Positions 9,664 to 17,352 of a DNA stretch of 64,000 nucleotides are shown here, in pieces. The notes beneath the pieces were generated by a model. It saw nothing but the letters and a program-made list of their open reading frames with translations, did no database searches and was not told the origin of the DNA. Origin of the DNA: Phenylobacterium sp. (GTDB lineage Bacteria > Pseudomonadota > Alphaproteobacteria > Caulobacterales > Caulobacteraceae); assembly GCF_004297125.1 (NCBI RefSeq), contig NZ_SCVD01000038.1, forward strand, positions 62,001-126,000. Direction: 5' to 3'. Each line of letters starts with the position of its first letter. Within the stretch, counting starts at the first letter, position 1. Made by a program: the position numbers and the translations under genes.

Positions 9664-9754
9664 CCGGCCCAGGCATAGACCATTCGTCCGATGCGCCGGG
9701 CCCGCTCGACCGCCAGACTGGCGTAAGTTGAGTTGATTCCGGGACTTGCCGTCC

Positions 9755-9994
9755 ATGTCGGTCGAACCGAACGCCTACATCGCGGTGGACGTGGCCGCCG
9801 ACGGCCACGCGACGCTCGACACCTTCACCGCCCCGGACGACATCGCCGCCCGCCGCCGCGCCCTGCGGGTCGCCGAGGGCGTCGTCCTGGCGCTCTGGCG
9901 CGACGGTGAGCTGCTGGGCCACTGGCGGCGCGAGGAGAGGGGCTTCACGCCCGCCGACGGACCCCCGCCGCCGGCCCGCCGCCGGTCCTCCTGA
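9755..9994 (+). CDS. Small conserved-style hypothetical protein
   Basis: A 79-residue protein, not recognised. It has acidic and alternating strand-helix character in the first 60 residues (for example YIAVDVAADGHATLDTFTAP) and a Pro/Arg-rich tail. No cysteines or membrane segment. The ATG at 9755 is preferred over the in-frame TTG at 9746. Codon use is strongly GC3-biased like its neighbours, which supports a real native gene. It lies between the carbonic anhydrase and another small gene on the same strand. Confidence 0.55.
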   Translation: MSVEPNAYIAVDVAADGHATLDTFTAPDDIAARRRALRVAEGVVLALWRDGELLGHWRREERGFTPADGPPPPARRRSS

Positions 9995-10059
9995 GGCCTC
10001 TGGACCCCGCCCCCCGAACGCCGACACCATGGCCGCCTCAGCCCGGGAGGTCCTTCGCC

Positions 10060-10245
10060 ATGGCCAGGTTTGTCGCGTTCCGCGCCGACGGCAATCGCAC
10101 CGTCTGCCTCAACGTCGAGCAGGTCACCCTCGTCACCATGCAGGGCGCCGAGGCCACCAAGATCTACGTGACCGGCGGCCAGCACGTGGTCGTCGACGAG
10201 CCCATCGCCACCGTCATGGTCGCCCTGACCGGCCGCGAGGGCTAG
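10060..10245 (+). CDS. Small hypothetical protein, 61 residues
   Basis: Not recognised. It is a compact mostly beta protein (MARFVAFRADGNRTVCLNVEQVTLVTM and on), without a signal peptide or membrane segment, with one cysteine. A strong ribosome site (GGGAGG) precedes the ATG by about 9 bases and codon use is native, so the gene is likely real. The pattern of strands resembles small regulator-like or CsrA-sized folds only loosely; no function is assigned. Confidence 0.65.
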   Translation: MARFVAFRADGNRTVCLNVEQVTLVTMQGAEATKIYVTGGQHVVVDEPIATVMVALTGREG

Positions 10246-10303
10246 CCGTCCAACTACCGCGGGTTGGTTGCGCTCGGGTTGATGTTCTCGTTATGTTCCG
10301 GCT

Positions 10304-10642
10304 ATGCCCGCCCCCCGACCCCCCGCGCCCGGATCGACCGCCCGTCCGATCCCCGCCGACGCGGCCACCGCCATCGGCGACTTCGCCCGCTATCCGGGCT
10401 GCCGCCTGCTGCTGGCCTGTTCCGCCTGTTCCTGGTCGCGCACCTACAACCCCGAGCGGGTCCTGCGCCGCCTGCACGAGCTCAGGACCGGCGGCCACGC
10501 CACCCGGCTCACCGACGTCGCCCGCCGCGTCGGCTGGAACTGCCCCGCCTGCGGCCGCGCGCGCTGGCGGATGCAGTTCGCCTGGCCCGCCACCCTGACC
10601 GAGAGCGAGGCCAGGCGCCTGGCCGCCCGCGCCCGCAACTAG
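10304..10642 (+). CDS. Small protein with paired CxxC motifs (putative zinc-binding)
   Basis: A 112-residue protein, not recognised. It carries CSAC (about residues 41-44) and CPAC (about residues 84-87), separated by a predicted helical segment (RVLRRLHELRTGGHATRLTDVARRVGW), followed by a basic segment. This arrangement suggests a four-cysteine zinc ribbon with nucleic-acid or protein binding, which is inference. Its stop codon overlaps that of the convergent terminase-like gene by four bases (CTAG, 10639-10642). Confidence 0.65.
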   Translation: MPAPRPPAPGSTARPIPADAATAIGDFARYPGCRLLLACSACSWSRTYNPERVLRRLHELRTGGHATRLTDVARRVGWNCPACGRARWRMQFAWPATLTESEARRLAARARN

Positions 10643-11451
10643 GACGGCAGCCACTCGCCGGGCCCTCCGTCCTTCGTCGGCGTGTTGTCCTGCCCCTCTT
10701 CCGGATGCTCCCGGCGCAGCTCGCCGGTGCGGCTGTCGCGCAGATAGGCCACCACCTTCTTCGTCCCGTCCGGCTGCGCCTCGACCTTGAAGTGCCGCAC
10801 CGAGAAGATCACCTCCTGCTGCTGCGGCCCCCCCGACCCGCCCCGGCCGCCGGCCGCCGGCCCCAGCTCCAGCGTCGCCTCCGCCTCCACCAGCCTGTGC
10901 CGCCCATACCGCGCCGGCGACAGCGTCCCCGCCGTCCAGCGCAGGTGCCTGAGCTTCACGTCCGTCGCGTAGGCGTCGTCCGGCGTCACCGCCGAAGCGA
11001 TCTCCCAGCCCAGGTCGCAGAACCGCTCGGCCTGCACCTGCCTGGCCCGCGCCATCCGCTCGGCGAACTCGGGATACCTGGCCCGCCACAGCGCCACCGT
11101 CGACTGCGACGGCATCTCCGGGTCCTCGCAGATCGCGGTGATCGCCTCGCCCAGCGACAGCCGCGCGAACACCTCCATCGCCGTCGCCTCGCAGTACGAC
11201 GAGCGCCGCCCGCCGCCCCGCTCGTGGTCCCACCCGCCCAGCGTCTTCGCCCGCGCCAGCGCCCGCCGGAACCGCCCATACGCCTTGGCCCACGCCGTCA
11301 CCGTACCGCGGTTCGGCATCCCGTCCTCGGTACAGATCGCCGTCACCGTCTCCCCCGCCGCCACCCGCACGCAGATCTCCCGCCCGATCTCCTTCGAGAA
11401 CCGCACCCGCGTCCGCTGCTGGCGCGACGGCGCCTCCACCACCTCACCCAT
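10639..11451 (-). CDS. Terminase small subunit-like DNA-binding protein (orphan, phage-derived)
   Basis: A 270-residue protein. Two tandem helix-turn-helix-like repeats are visible: one with GETVTAICTEDGMPNRGTVT (about residues 30-75) and one with GEAITAICEDPEMPSQSTVA (about residues 90-140). This layout matches terminase-small-subunit-like proteins that recognise phage DNA for packaging. The C-terminal part (KVVAYLRDSRTGELRREHPE) is charged. No large terminase subunit, portal or capsid gene is nearby, so it is an orphan or has been domesticated. The ATG at 11451 follows GGAGGGG at a good distance; an upstream in-frame start at 11517 is less likely. It sits just before the foreign patch at 12.5 kb. 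Confidence 0.7.
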   Translation of the reverse strand: MGEVVEAPSRQQRTRVRFSKEIGREICVRVAAGETVTAICTEDGMPNRGTVTAWAKAYGRFRRALARAKTLGGWDHERGGGRRSSYCEATAMEVFARLSLGEAITAICEDPEMPSQSTVALWRARYPEFAERMARARQVQAERFCDLGWEIASAVTPDDAYATDVKLRHLRWTAGTLSPARYGRHRLVEAEATLELGPAAGGRGGSGGPQQQEVIFSVRHFKVEAQPDGTKKVVAYLRDSRTGELRREHPEEGQDNTPTKDGGPGEWLPS

Positions 11452-11600
11452 GGGTCTGCCCCTCCGTCCCAACCGCCGGAATGTCCGGAAATGAAAAGGG
11501 CCCGGCGGCGACCCCAAACCGGAGCCACACGACCGAACCCTGCCTGAACCCTACCAAATTCCTGTGGAAATGTCAAGAACAAAAAGAGAACAAACCATCC

Positions 11601-11676
11601 CGCTCCTCCCCCGGCGCGCAGACGCCGGGGGAGGGGGACCGCGCCCCGCAGAGGGCGTGGTGGAGGGGGCGAGCCC
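11601..11676. repeat. Dispersed GC-rich hairpin repeat (REP-like)
   Basis: Two inverted repeats lie side by side: a 12-bp stem CCTCCCCCGGCG (11605-11616) with CGCCGGGGGAGG (11623-11634) around a 6-base loop, and a shorter CGCCC/GGGCG stem just after. The remainder (GTGGTGGAGGGGGCGAG) is also typical of intergenic repeats that I recall as common in Caulobacteraceae genomes. Only one copy is visible in this window, so its repeat status rests on recall. Confidence 0.5.
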
Positions 11677-11747
11677 CAGTCCCCGCATATCGATCGGCCG
11701 CCCAACTCGACAGCGCCGACGCCTGATCGCTATGGTTGCGCTTGGAT

Positions 11748-11957
11748 ATGGATGAGCCACCCAAGACATTCCCTGGCCCTGGCCAGCGACTGGAGGCGGC
11801 GGGCAGCGAAGAGCGCCTGCGCCGGATGCGGCGCCGGTTCGCCAGGCTCCACGACCAGATCGACCGCGCCACAGGTCACCGGCGGTGGATCCTCCCTCTC
11901 CTGTGCGTGGCGACGTTCCTGGCCGCGTTCGTGGGCGGACTACTGCTCCTCGCCTGA
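11748..11957 (+). CDS. Small single-pass membrane protein
   Basis: A 69-residue protein, not recognised. An N-terminal polar part and a basic amphipathic helix (RLRRMRRRFARLHDQIDRA) are followed by one C-terminal transmembrane segment (about residues 47-68, WILPLLCVATFLAAFVGGLL). It should sit in the inner membrane with the basic segment in the cytoplasm. An alternative TTG at 11736 would add four residues. A longer overlapping frame starting at 11752 looks less protein-like. Confidence 0.5.
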   Translation: MDEPPKTFPGPGQRLEAAGSEERLRRMRRRFARLHDQIDRATGHRRWILPLLCVATFLAAFVGGLLLLA

Positions 11958-12525
11958 CACGCCCCGGCCAGGTCTCTCGCTGGCGCCGCCCCGGCGCGCA
12001 ACCCGCCTTAAGTCCACGGCAGCCCACAAGCGCCGCCGGTCGGACGGGTCAAGGATCGCGCGCTCGCGCGACCGCCTGCGGCTCGTCCTTGAGGCGTCCG
12101 AGGCACGGAGCAAGCTCGGGGGTGACTTAATGTTCCGGGCGTCCGTGTGGGGCGGGATAACCTGTCCCGAATTCCGTGAATTCAGTACCTCCCCAGAGCT
12201 GCAAATACATCTCAAAAGCGTCTCCCGTGGAGATTCAATCTTTTGTTGATTCACGGAGAGCGCTGAGAAGGTACCTGCGTATACTGACCAGGGGGCAAAC
12301 TTGAGAACGATTCGGCACGAGCACGTGAGGCGGCCTCGCGGGAGCGGTCGGCGATTGCGGCATTCCTTCCGCAAGCGGCAGCACCTCGCTCGCGGCGTAC
12401 CCCCTGCGCCAGTCCTAGCCCGCACGCCCAGGGCGCTGTCCGAAAATCAAGTGAGAGCTCGTGCCCGTCACGAGTCGTTGCGTGCCGGGTTGCCTAGGGC
12501 TCGGATTTCATCAGGCGCGCTTCGT
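11958..12525. other. 568-base gene-poor stretch, left flank of the acquired module
   Basis: No convincing gene is present. GC content falls from host-like to lower values from about 12120 onward. A 7-bp inverted repeat TCAAGGA/TCCTTGA (12049-12055 and 12086-12092) flanks a CG-rich core. A doubled EcoRI-type palindrome, GAATTCCGTGAATTC, lies near 12168. A TATACT (12280-12285) resembles a -10 box for the downstream module, but no matching -35 was found. No integrase, tRNA 3' end or direct-repeat boundary was recognised. Confidence 0.4.
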
Positions 12526-13503
12526 ATGCCGGGAACGCGACGGAAGCCGGCGATGCTACTCCACGCCCCGGCCATTCTCTCATTTGGAATGAACTATGAC
12601 GAGATGCTCGGTTTTATTCGCGACTTCCAACACTACCGCTACACACCTGGCGCAACTGGTCACGGGGGCAATTTCGTCGTTGATCTGGCTGACGTTGAGG
12701 CAATCGACTTAGATGCGGCGCTTGTGTTGGTCGCCGAATATCATCGTGGGGTCGCTGATCGTCCCGGATATCGGCCGCCAATCGACGATGTAGGCTGGCC
12801 AGCTTGGGTTCGATGCTTATTGGAACAGCTTGGATTCTATGAGCTGGTTAAGCCATCGGCCCGGTCGAGCGACAGCTTGGACGATGTTGCTTTCGACCAC
12901 CGGTTTGTCCCATTTGTCACGGCAAGAGACGTACAGGGCGTGCTCGTTGACGGCCTAATAGAGCGGCTCAAGGCCGCCGCCGGCGCCACCCCGAAGCGCA
13001 TTGCAACTTATGGGGCGCTCCTCGAGGCCATCAAGAACGTAAAGAACCATGCCTATCCGCAAGATGCGGAGCCGCAGTTGCCTACGCGAGTGGAGCAGTG
13101 GTGGGGTGCGGGTGCGTATGTGCCCGAGGAACGAACATTGGCTTTTGCAATGTACGATCAGGGCGTCGGTATCCCTGCAACGCTACCGAAGCGCCCAATT
13201 TGGGAGGCCATTCGCAGGCTTTGTCCGCCTGAGTTCAACGACGCCGACGTGATTGGCGGCGCAATCGAGCTTGGCCGGACCTCGACAGGGAAGCTCGAGC
13301 GTGGCAACGGATTGTGGACAATCTGCAGCCTGGTAAGGGAACTTCCAGGGTCACATGTTCGTATCTTGAGCGGTCGCGGAGAATTGTCTTTCGCCAGCGA
13401 CGGCACATATCAGAAGCAACTTCATGCTAAGCCTTTTTGTGGGACACTGATCGAATGGTCCCTGGTCTTACCCTTGGAAGGCCCGGTCGGAGTGCCGTCG
13501 TGA
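12526..13503 (+). CDS. STAS-like/GHKL ATPase-domain protein (anti-sigma-kinase-like)
   Basis: About 325 residues. Near residues 45-80 lies a STAS-like strand-helix (FVVDLADVEAIDLDAALVLV). The C-terminal half is a GHKL (histidine-kinase-like) ATPase: N-box EAIKNVKNHAY (around 167-176), G1 DQGVGI (around 211-216), G2 RGNGL (around 259-263) and a final GTLIEW strand. No phospho-accepting histidine domain is present, so it resembles RsbW/SpoIIAB-type serine kinases or stand-alone GHKL switches, not a two-component sensor. The start is uncertain: ATG 12526 is chosen, ATG 12553 has a slightly better ribosome site, and the frame is open to 12301. The stop overlaps the next GTG by four bases. GC and GC3 are clearly lower than in the backbone. 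Confidence 0.75.
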   Translation: MPGTRRKPAMLLHAPAILSFGMNYDEMLGFIRDFQHYRYTPGATGHGGNFVVDLADVEAIDLDAALVLVAEYHRGVADRPGYRPPIDDVGWPAWVRCLLEQLGFYELVKPSARSSDSLDDVAFDHRFVPFVTARDVQGVLVDGLIERLKAAAGATPKRIATYGALLEAIKNVKNHAYPQDAEPQLPTRVEQWWGAGAYVPEERTLAFAMYDQGVGIPATLPKRPIWEAIRRLCPPEFNDADVIGGAIELGRTSTGKLERGNGLWTICSLVRELPGSHVRILSGRGELSFASDGTYQKQLHAKPFCGTLIEWSLVLPLEGPVGVPS

Positions 13504-13844
13504 CGCAGCTGCTCGTCGCTTCTGAGTTCTCCCCGTACCTCGGCGGTCGTGTCTACGACGACGGCCCGTTCAGCGGCCAGGAGTTCCGTGAGAAATTCCT
13601 GCGCCCGAGGCTACTCGCTGCCATTGAAGCGCAAGCTCCCCTGCATGTAGTATTTGATGGCGTGGCAGGTATGCCTACCTCATTTCTCGAAGAAGCATTT
13701 GGGGGCTTGCTAAGAACCACGCCTAATCTGAACCTGGAAAAGGTGCGTGGTTATCTGCGCTTGGAAGCCGAGGATCCGGAGCTTTGGCCATTCTTGAAAC
13801 TGGCGGAGCAGTATATGTCGCAGCAGGCGGACCGGTCTCACTAG
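13500..13844 (+). CDS. STAS-like domain protein, DUF4325 family
   Basis: A 114-residue protein starting at GTG 13500, translationally coupled to the upstream ATPase (GTGA overlap). Its hallmarks are GGRVYDDGPFSGQEFREKFL (about 15-34) and DGVAGMPTSFLEEAFGGLLR (about 53-72), which I recognise as the DUF4325/STAS-like family. The Thr60-Ser61 pair sits after the central strand where anti-anti-sigma STAS proteins carry the phosphorylated Ser, so it is a plausible substrate of the adjacent ATPase; that is inference. An in-frame upstream start (13437) would overlap the ATPase gene by 67 bases and is unlikely. Confidence 0.8.
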   Translation: MTQLLVASEFSPYLGGRVYDDGPFSGQEFREKFLRPRLLAAIEAQAPLHVVFDGVAGMPTSFLEEAFGGLLRTTPNLNLEKVRGYLRLEAEDPELWPFLKLAEQYMSQQADRSH

Positions 13845-14443
13845 TTGGCCCTCCGACTCCAACATCGGAGTCGCTCAATACTATCGTAGAGTTGGCGGCT
13901 TCTCCGGCACCAACAAGTGCCCTCATGTGGTTTGCAGACAAGGTTTTGCCGTCGCTCATCACGGGCCTAATCATCGCAATAGTCGGCAGTTGGCTAATTG
14001 CGCGCGCGGTTGAGCGCTTTAGAGGACAGCGCGACTATTTAAATCGGGCCCTCGACGCAGTCCGAACGCAACTGTTGGCCCTTCAAAAGCTGGCGGGGCA
14101 ATATTGGACCTCAAACTACAAGGAGGCCGAATCGACGGTTCAGGAAGCCGAAATCGAGTTTCTAATTCAGGATATTTCGTCTCTCTGCGCGGCGTGCGCG
14201 CCTCATCTTTGGAAGGGGAAGGACTCTGATGGTCCCGCTCTCGTCGCTTCCCTAGCGGCCGCGGTAACCGGGCCGACCTTCGGGCAGCGCAATCGACCAA
14301 AAGAACTGTGGAGAGCCAGGGAGGTGCAGGTAAAAGCTTCCCAGCTTATGCGCCGCTTGACGCATGATCGCACGCGCTACTTCGCAGATCGCACTTTGAA
14401 GCAGCAAATCGAGTCGGTGCGCTGGCTGTGGCCGTCAGCGTAA
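13784..14443 (+). CDS. Single-pass membrane protein of the STAS/ATPase module
   Basis: Not recognised as a named family. The open frame gives 219 residues from TTG 13784, but ATG 13925 (172 residues) is the more natural start because the preceding part overlaps the DUF4325 gene and is low-complexity. From that ATG, residues about 8-27 (LPSLITGLIIAIVGSWLIA) form a transmembrane helix, followed by a cytoplasmic helical region (ERFRGQRDYLNRALDAVRTQL) with possible coiled coil, and a basic C-terminal end. It shares the lower GC of its two partners, so it belongs to the same acquired unit. It could anchor or read out the switch; the function is unknown. Confidence 0.6.
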   Translation: MAILETGGAVYVAAGGPVSLVGPPTPTSESLNTIVELAASPAPTSALMWFADKVLPSLITGLIIAIVGSWLIARAVERFRGQRDYLNRALDAVRTQLLALQKLAGQYWTSNYKEAESTVQEAEIEFLIQDISSLCAACAPHLWKGKDSDGPALVASLAAAVTGPTFGQRNRPKELWRAREVQVKASQLMRRLTHDRTRYFADRTLKQQIESVRWLWPSA

Positions 14444-14514
14444 GTGGCACGCCTGCCCCCCACCACCCCCAGTTCCCCTTCCGTTCATCCCCCACCCGCA
14501 CTACCCTCCCCAAG

Positions 14515-17352
14515 GTGTCCGCCCCCCCGACTCAGCTCGCCCTCGCCCCCGCCCTCGTCGTCCTCCCGGGCCCGCGCTGCGCCGTCTGCACCCCCGCCGG
14601 TGACGCCCAGCCGCTAAGAGCCCCCGACGCCCGCGACCTCTTCGAATCCGCCCCCGTCCTCCTCGCCCACGCGGCGATGACGGCCCGCCGCCTGGGCCTC
14701 CACGCGCCGCCAAGAACCCCCCGCATCTTCGACGCCCTCGAACTCTTCGCCTTCGTCCGCCCCGCCCAGTTCACCGCCCCCTCCGCCGCCGGCCTCGCCC
14801 AGGCGCTGAGCCTGCCGGAACCGAAGACCGCCGAGCAGCAGGCCTCCGCCCTCCAGGCCGCCGCCCACGCCCTGCTGGCCGAACTGGCGCTGACGCCCCA
14901 GCCCTCCCGCGAGGAGGCCCTGGCCGTGGCCGAGACCCTGGCCCGCGCCGGCTGGCCCTGGGGCTCGGCGGTGATCGGCGCCCTGCGCTCGGCGCCCACG
15001 GGCAACATGTTCCGCTCGTCGGGCCTCGACGTCTGGTCCCGGCTCACCGAATGGGAGGCCGAGGCGCCGCCGGGCGAGCCGGGCTCCAAGCCCGTCGCCG
15101 CCGCCGACGCCGCGGCGCGCCTGCAACAGCTCCTCACCCAGGCGGGCCTCGACGAAGCGCGCCCCGCCCAGATGGACTATGCGGCCGAGACCGCCCACGT
15201 CTTCCAGCCGCGCGAGCGCGAGGGCGAGCCGATGATGATGCTGGCCGAGGCCGGCACCGGGGTCGGCAAGACCCTGGGCTACCTGGCGCCCGCCTCGCTG
15301 TGGGCCGAGGCCAACGGCCCGGCGGTCTGGGTCTCCACCTACACGCGGGCCCTGCAGCGCCAGATCGAGCGCGAGAGCCGGGCCATCTATCCGGACGAGA
15401 AGGTGCGCCGGGTGAAGGCGGTGGTCCGCAAGGGCCGCGAGAACTACCTCTGCCTGCTGAACTTCCAGGAGCAGGTGAACGCGGCCCAGTTGGGCGGCTC
15501 CGATCTGGTGGGCATGGCGCTGGCGTCGCGCTGGGCGCGGGCCAGCCGCGACGGCGACATGACCGGCGGCGACTTCCCGGCCTGGCTGCCCACCCTGTTC
15601 TCGGTGGCGCCCCCGGCCCAGGCCTCGGCCGCCAACCTGGTCGACCGGCGCGGCGAGTGCGTCCACGCCGGCTGCGCCCACTACCGCACCTGTTTCGTGG
15701 AGAAGGCGGTCCGCGGCTCGCGGCGGGCCGACATCGTCATCGCCAACCACGCCCTGGTCCTGACCCAGGCGGCCTTCGACGGCGCCCGCGCCGCGCGCGG
15801 CTCCAAGGGCGACGCCGAAACCACCCATCTGAAGCGGATCGTCTTCGACGAGGGCCACCACCTGTTCGACGCGGCCGACAGCGCCTTCTCGGCGGCCCTC
15901 TCCGGGGCGGAGTCGGCCGAGCTGCGCCGCTGGATCCGCGGGCCCGAGGGGCGGGGGCGGCGGGGCAGGGGCCTGGAAGCCCGGCTGCTGGACATCCTGG
16001 GGGATCGGGACGAGGCGCGGACCGCCCTGGACGAGGCCATCCGCGGCGCCTCGGCCTTGCCGGGCGAGGGCTGGTCCGGCCGCATCGCCAGCCCCAACGG
16101 CGAGGTGAACCCGATCGGCCCGATCGAGCACTTCGTCGTCGCCGTCCTGGAGCAGCTCCGCGCCCGCTCCGCGCCCTCCGAGGTGGGGATGGAGTGCGCC
16201 GCGCGCCCGGCCCTGGACCTGGTCCGCGCCACCGCCCGCGAGGCCGCCGCCGCCCTGGGCCGGCTGGAGGCGCCCCTGCTGGCCCTGGCCCGCGCCCTGG
16301 AGGACGTGCTCGACGCCGACGCCGAGACCCTCTCCGGCTCCGAGCGCGCCAGGATCGAGGGGGCCTTGAGGGGGCTCGATCGGCGCGCCCGCATGCAGCT
16401 CCCCGCCTGGCGCTCCATGCTCCGCGCCATCGACGAGGACGCCGAGGACGACCCGGACTTCGTCGACTGGTTCGAGGCCACCATCATGTACGGCCGCGCC
16501 GTCGACGCCGCCTGCCGCCGCCACTGGGTCGACCCCACCGAGCCCCTGACCAACGCGGTGATCAAGCCGGCGCATGGCGTGCTGGTGACCTCCGCCACCC
16601 TGGCCGATCCGACCCTCGACGACCCCTTCGCGCTCGCCGAGATGCGCACCGGCGCCGCGCGCCTGCCCGAGCGGCCCAAGACGCTGAAGCTCAGCTCGCC
16701 GTTCGACTACGCCGCCAACGCCCGCGCCCTGGTGGTCACCGACGTCGGCAAGGACGACGCGCGCCAGGTGGCCGCGGCCATGCGCGAGCTGTTCCTGGCG
16801 GCCGGCGGCGGCGGCCTCGGCCTCTTCACGGCCATCCGGCGGCTGAAGGCGGTTCACGAGCGGATCGCCGCGCCCCTGGCCGACAGGGGCCTGGCCCTCT
16901 ACGCCCAGCACGTCGACCCGCTGGAGGTGGGCGCCCTGGTCGACATCTTCCGCGCCGAGCAGGACGCCTGCCTGCTGGGCACCGACGCCGTCCGGGACGG
17001 GGTGGACGTACCGGGACGTAGCCTGAGGCTGCTGGTCTTCGACCGTGTGCCCTGGCCGCGCCCCGACATCCTGCACAAGGCCCGCCGCGCGCGGTTCGGC
17101 AACAAGAGCTACGACGACAGCATCGCCCGCGCCCGCATCGCCCAGGCCTTCGGCCGCCTGATCCGCCGGGCCGACGACAAGGGCGTCTTCGTCATGCTCG
17201 ACGCCGCCGCCCCCACCCGCCTGTTCTCGGGATTGCCCCCCGGGATCGAGCTCCAGCGCGTCACCCTGGTCGAGGCCATCGAGCAGGTGGAGGCGTTCCT
17301 GACGCCCGCCTCGTCATCCCACGGTCAGCCGAAGGCTGAGCCGGGGACCTAA
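14515..17352 (+). CDS. DinG/Rad3-like ATP-dependent DNA helicase
   Basis: An iron-sulfur superfamily 2 helicase of 945 residues from GTG 14515. Walker A is EAGTGVGKT (about 246-254), and the Walker B box is DEGH (about 445-448). Four cysteines (about 313, 382, 387 and 393) are spaced like the Fe-S cluster of DinG/XPD enzymes. C-terminal helicase motifs are TSATL, GTDAVRDGVDVPG and QAFGRLIRR. It should unwind damaged or structured DNA 5' to 3'. An upstream in-frame start (14428) would add 29 Pro/Thr-rich residues. The last dozen residues are encoded by a repeat-like sequence. The TAA stop overlaps the convergent AHSA1 gene's stop by four bases. Confidence 0.9.
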   Translation: MSAPPTQLALAPALVVLPGPRCAVCTPAGDAQPLRAPDARDLFESAPVLLAHAAMTARRLGLHAPPRTPRIFDALELFAFVRPAQFTAPSAAGLAQALSLPEPKTAEQQASALQAAAHALLAELALTPQPSREEALAVAETLARAGWPWGSAVIGALRSAPTGNMFRSSGLDVWSRLTEWEAEAPPGEPGSKPVAAADAAARLQQLLTQAGLDEARPAQMDYAAETAHVFQPREREGEPMMMLAEAGTGVGKTLGYLAPASLWAEANGPAVWVSTYTRALQRQIERESRAIYPDEKVRRVKAVVRKGRENYLCLLNFQEQVNAAQLGGSDLVGMALASRWARASRDGDMTGGDFPAWLPTLFSVAPPAQASAANLVDRRGECVHAGCAHYRTCFVEKAVRGSRRADIVIANHALVLTQAAFDGARAARGSKGDAETTHLKRIVFDEGHHLFDAADSAFSAALSGAESAELRRWIRGPEGRGRRGRGLEARLLDILGDRDEARTALDEAIRGASALPGEGWSGRIASPNGEVNPIGPIEHFVVAVLEQLRARSAPSEVGMECAARPALDLVRATAREAAAALGRLEAPLLALARALEDVLDADAETLSGSERARIEGALRGLDRRARMQLPAWRSMLRAIDEDAEDDPDFVDWFEATIMYGRAVDAACRRHWVDPTEPLTNAVIKPAHGVLVTSATLADPTLDDPFALAEMRTGAARLPERPKTLKLSSPFDYAANARALVVTDVGKDDARQVAAAMRELFLAAGGGGLGLFTAIRRLKAVHERIAAPLADRGLALYAQHVDPLEVGALVDIFRAEQDACLLGTDAVRDGVDVPGRSLRLLVFDRVPWPRPDILHKARRARFGNKSYDDSIARARIAQAFGRLIRRADDKGVFVMLDAAAPTRLFSGLPPGIELQRVTLVEAIEQVEAFLTPASSSHGQPKAEPGT
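17312..17349. repeat. Repeat-like element forming the helicase C-terminus
   Basis: The segment contains a TCAGCC-GAA-GGCTGA hairpin (17325-17339) flanked by CGTCATCCCACGG and GCCGGGGACC. This CGTCATCCC...GGGAC layout resembles a dispersed element I recall from related genomes. It encodes the low-complexity tail SSSHGQPKAEPGT of the helicase. Confidence 0.4.

Noticed and set aside
12049..12092. Terminator or small RNA at TCAAGGA/TCCTTGA
   Set aside because: The arms are only 7 bp around a 30-base spacer and no T-tract follows; it may be chance in GC-rich DNA.
13437..13844. Longer version of the DUF4325 protein starting inside the ATPase gene
   Set aside because: The extra 21 residues are translated from ATPase coding sequence and lack family similarity; the GTG at 13500 gives a coupled start.
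14614..17076. 820-residue open frame opposite the helicase
   Set aside because: Its Gly/Gln/His/Arg-rich composition is the mirror image of GC3-biased codons of the helicase, which has all its motifs intact.
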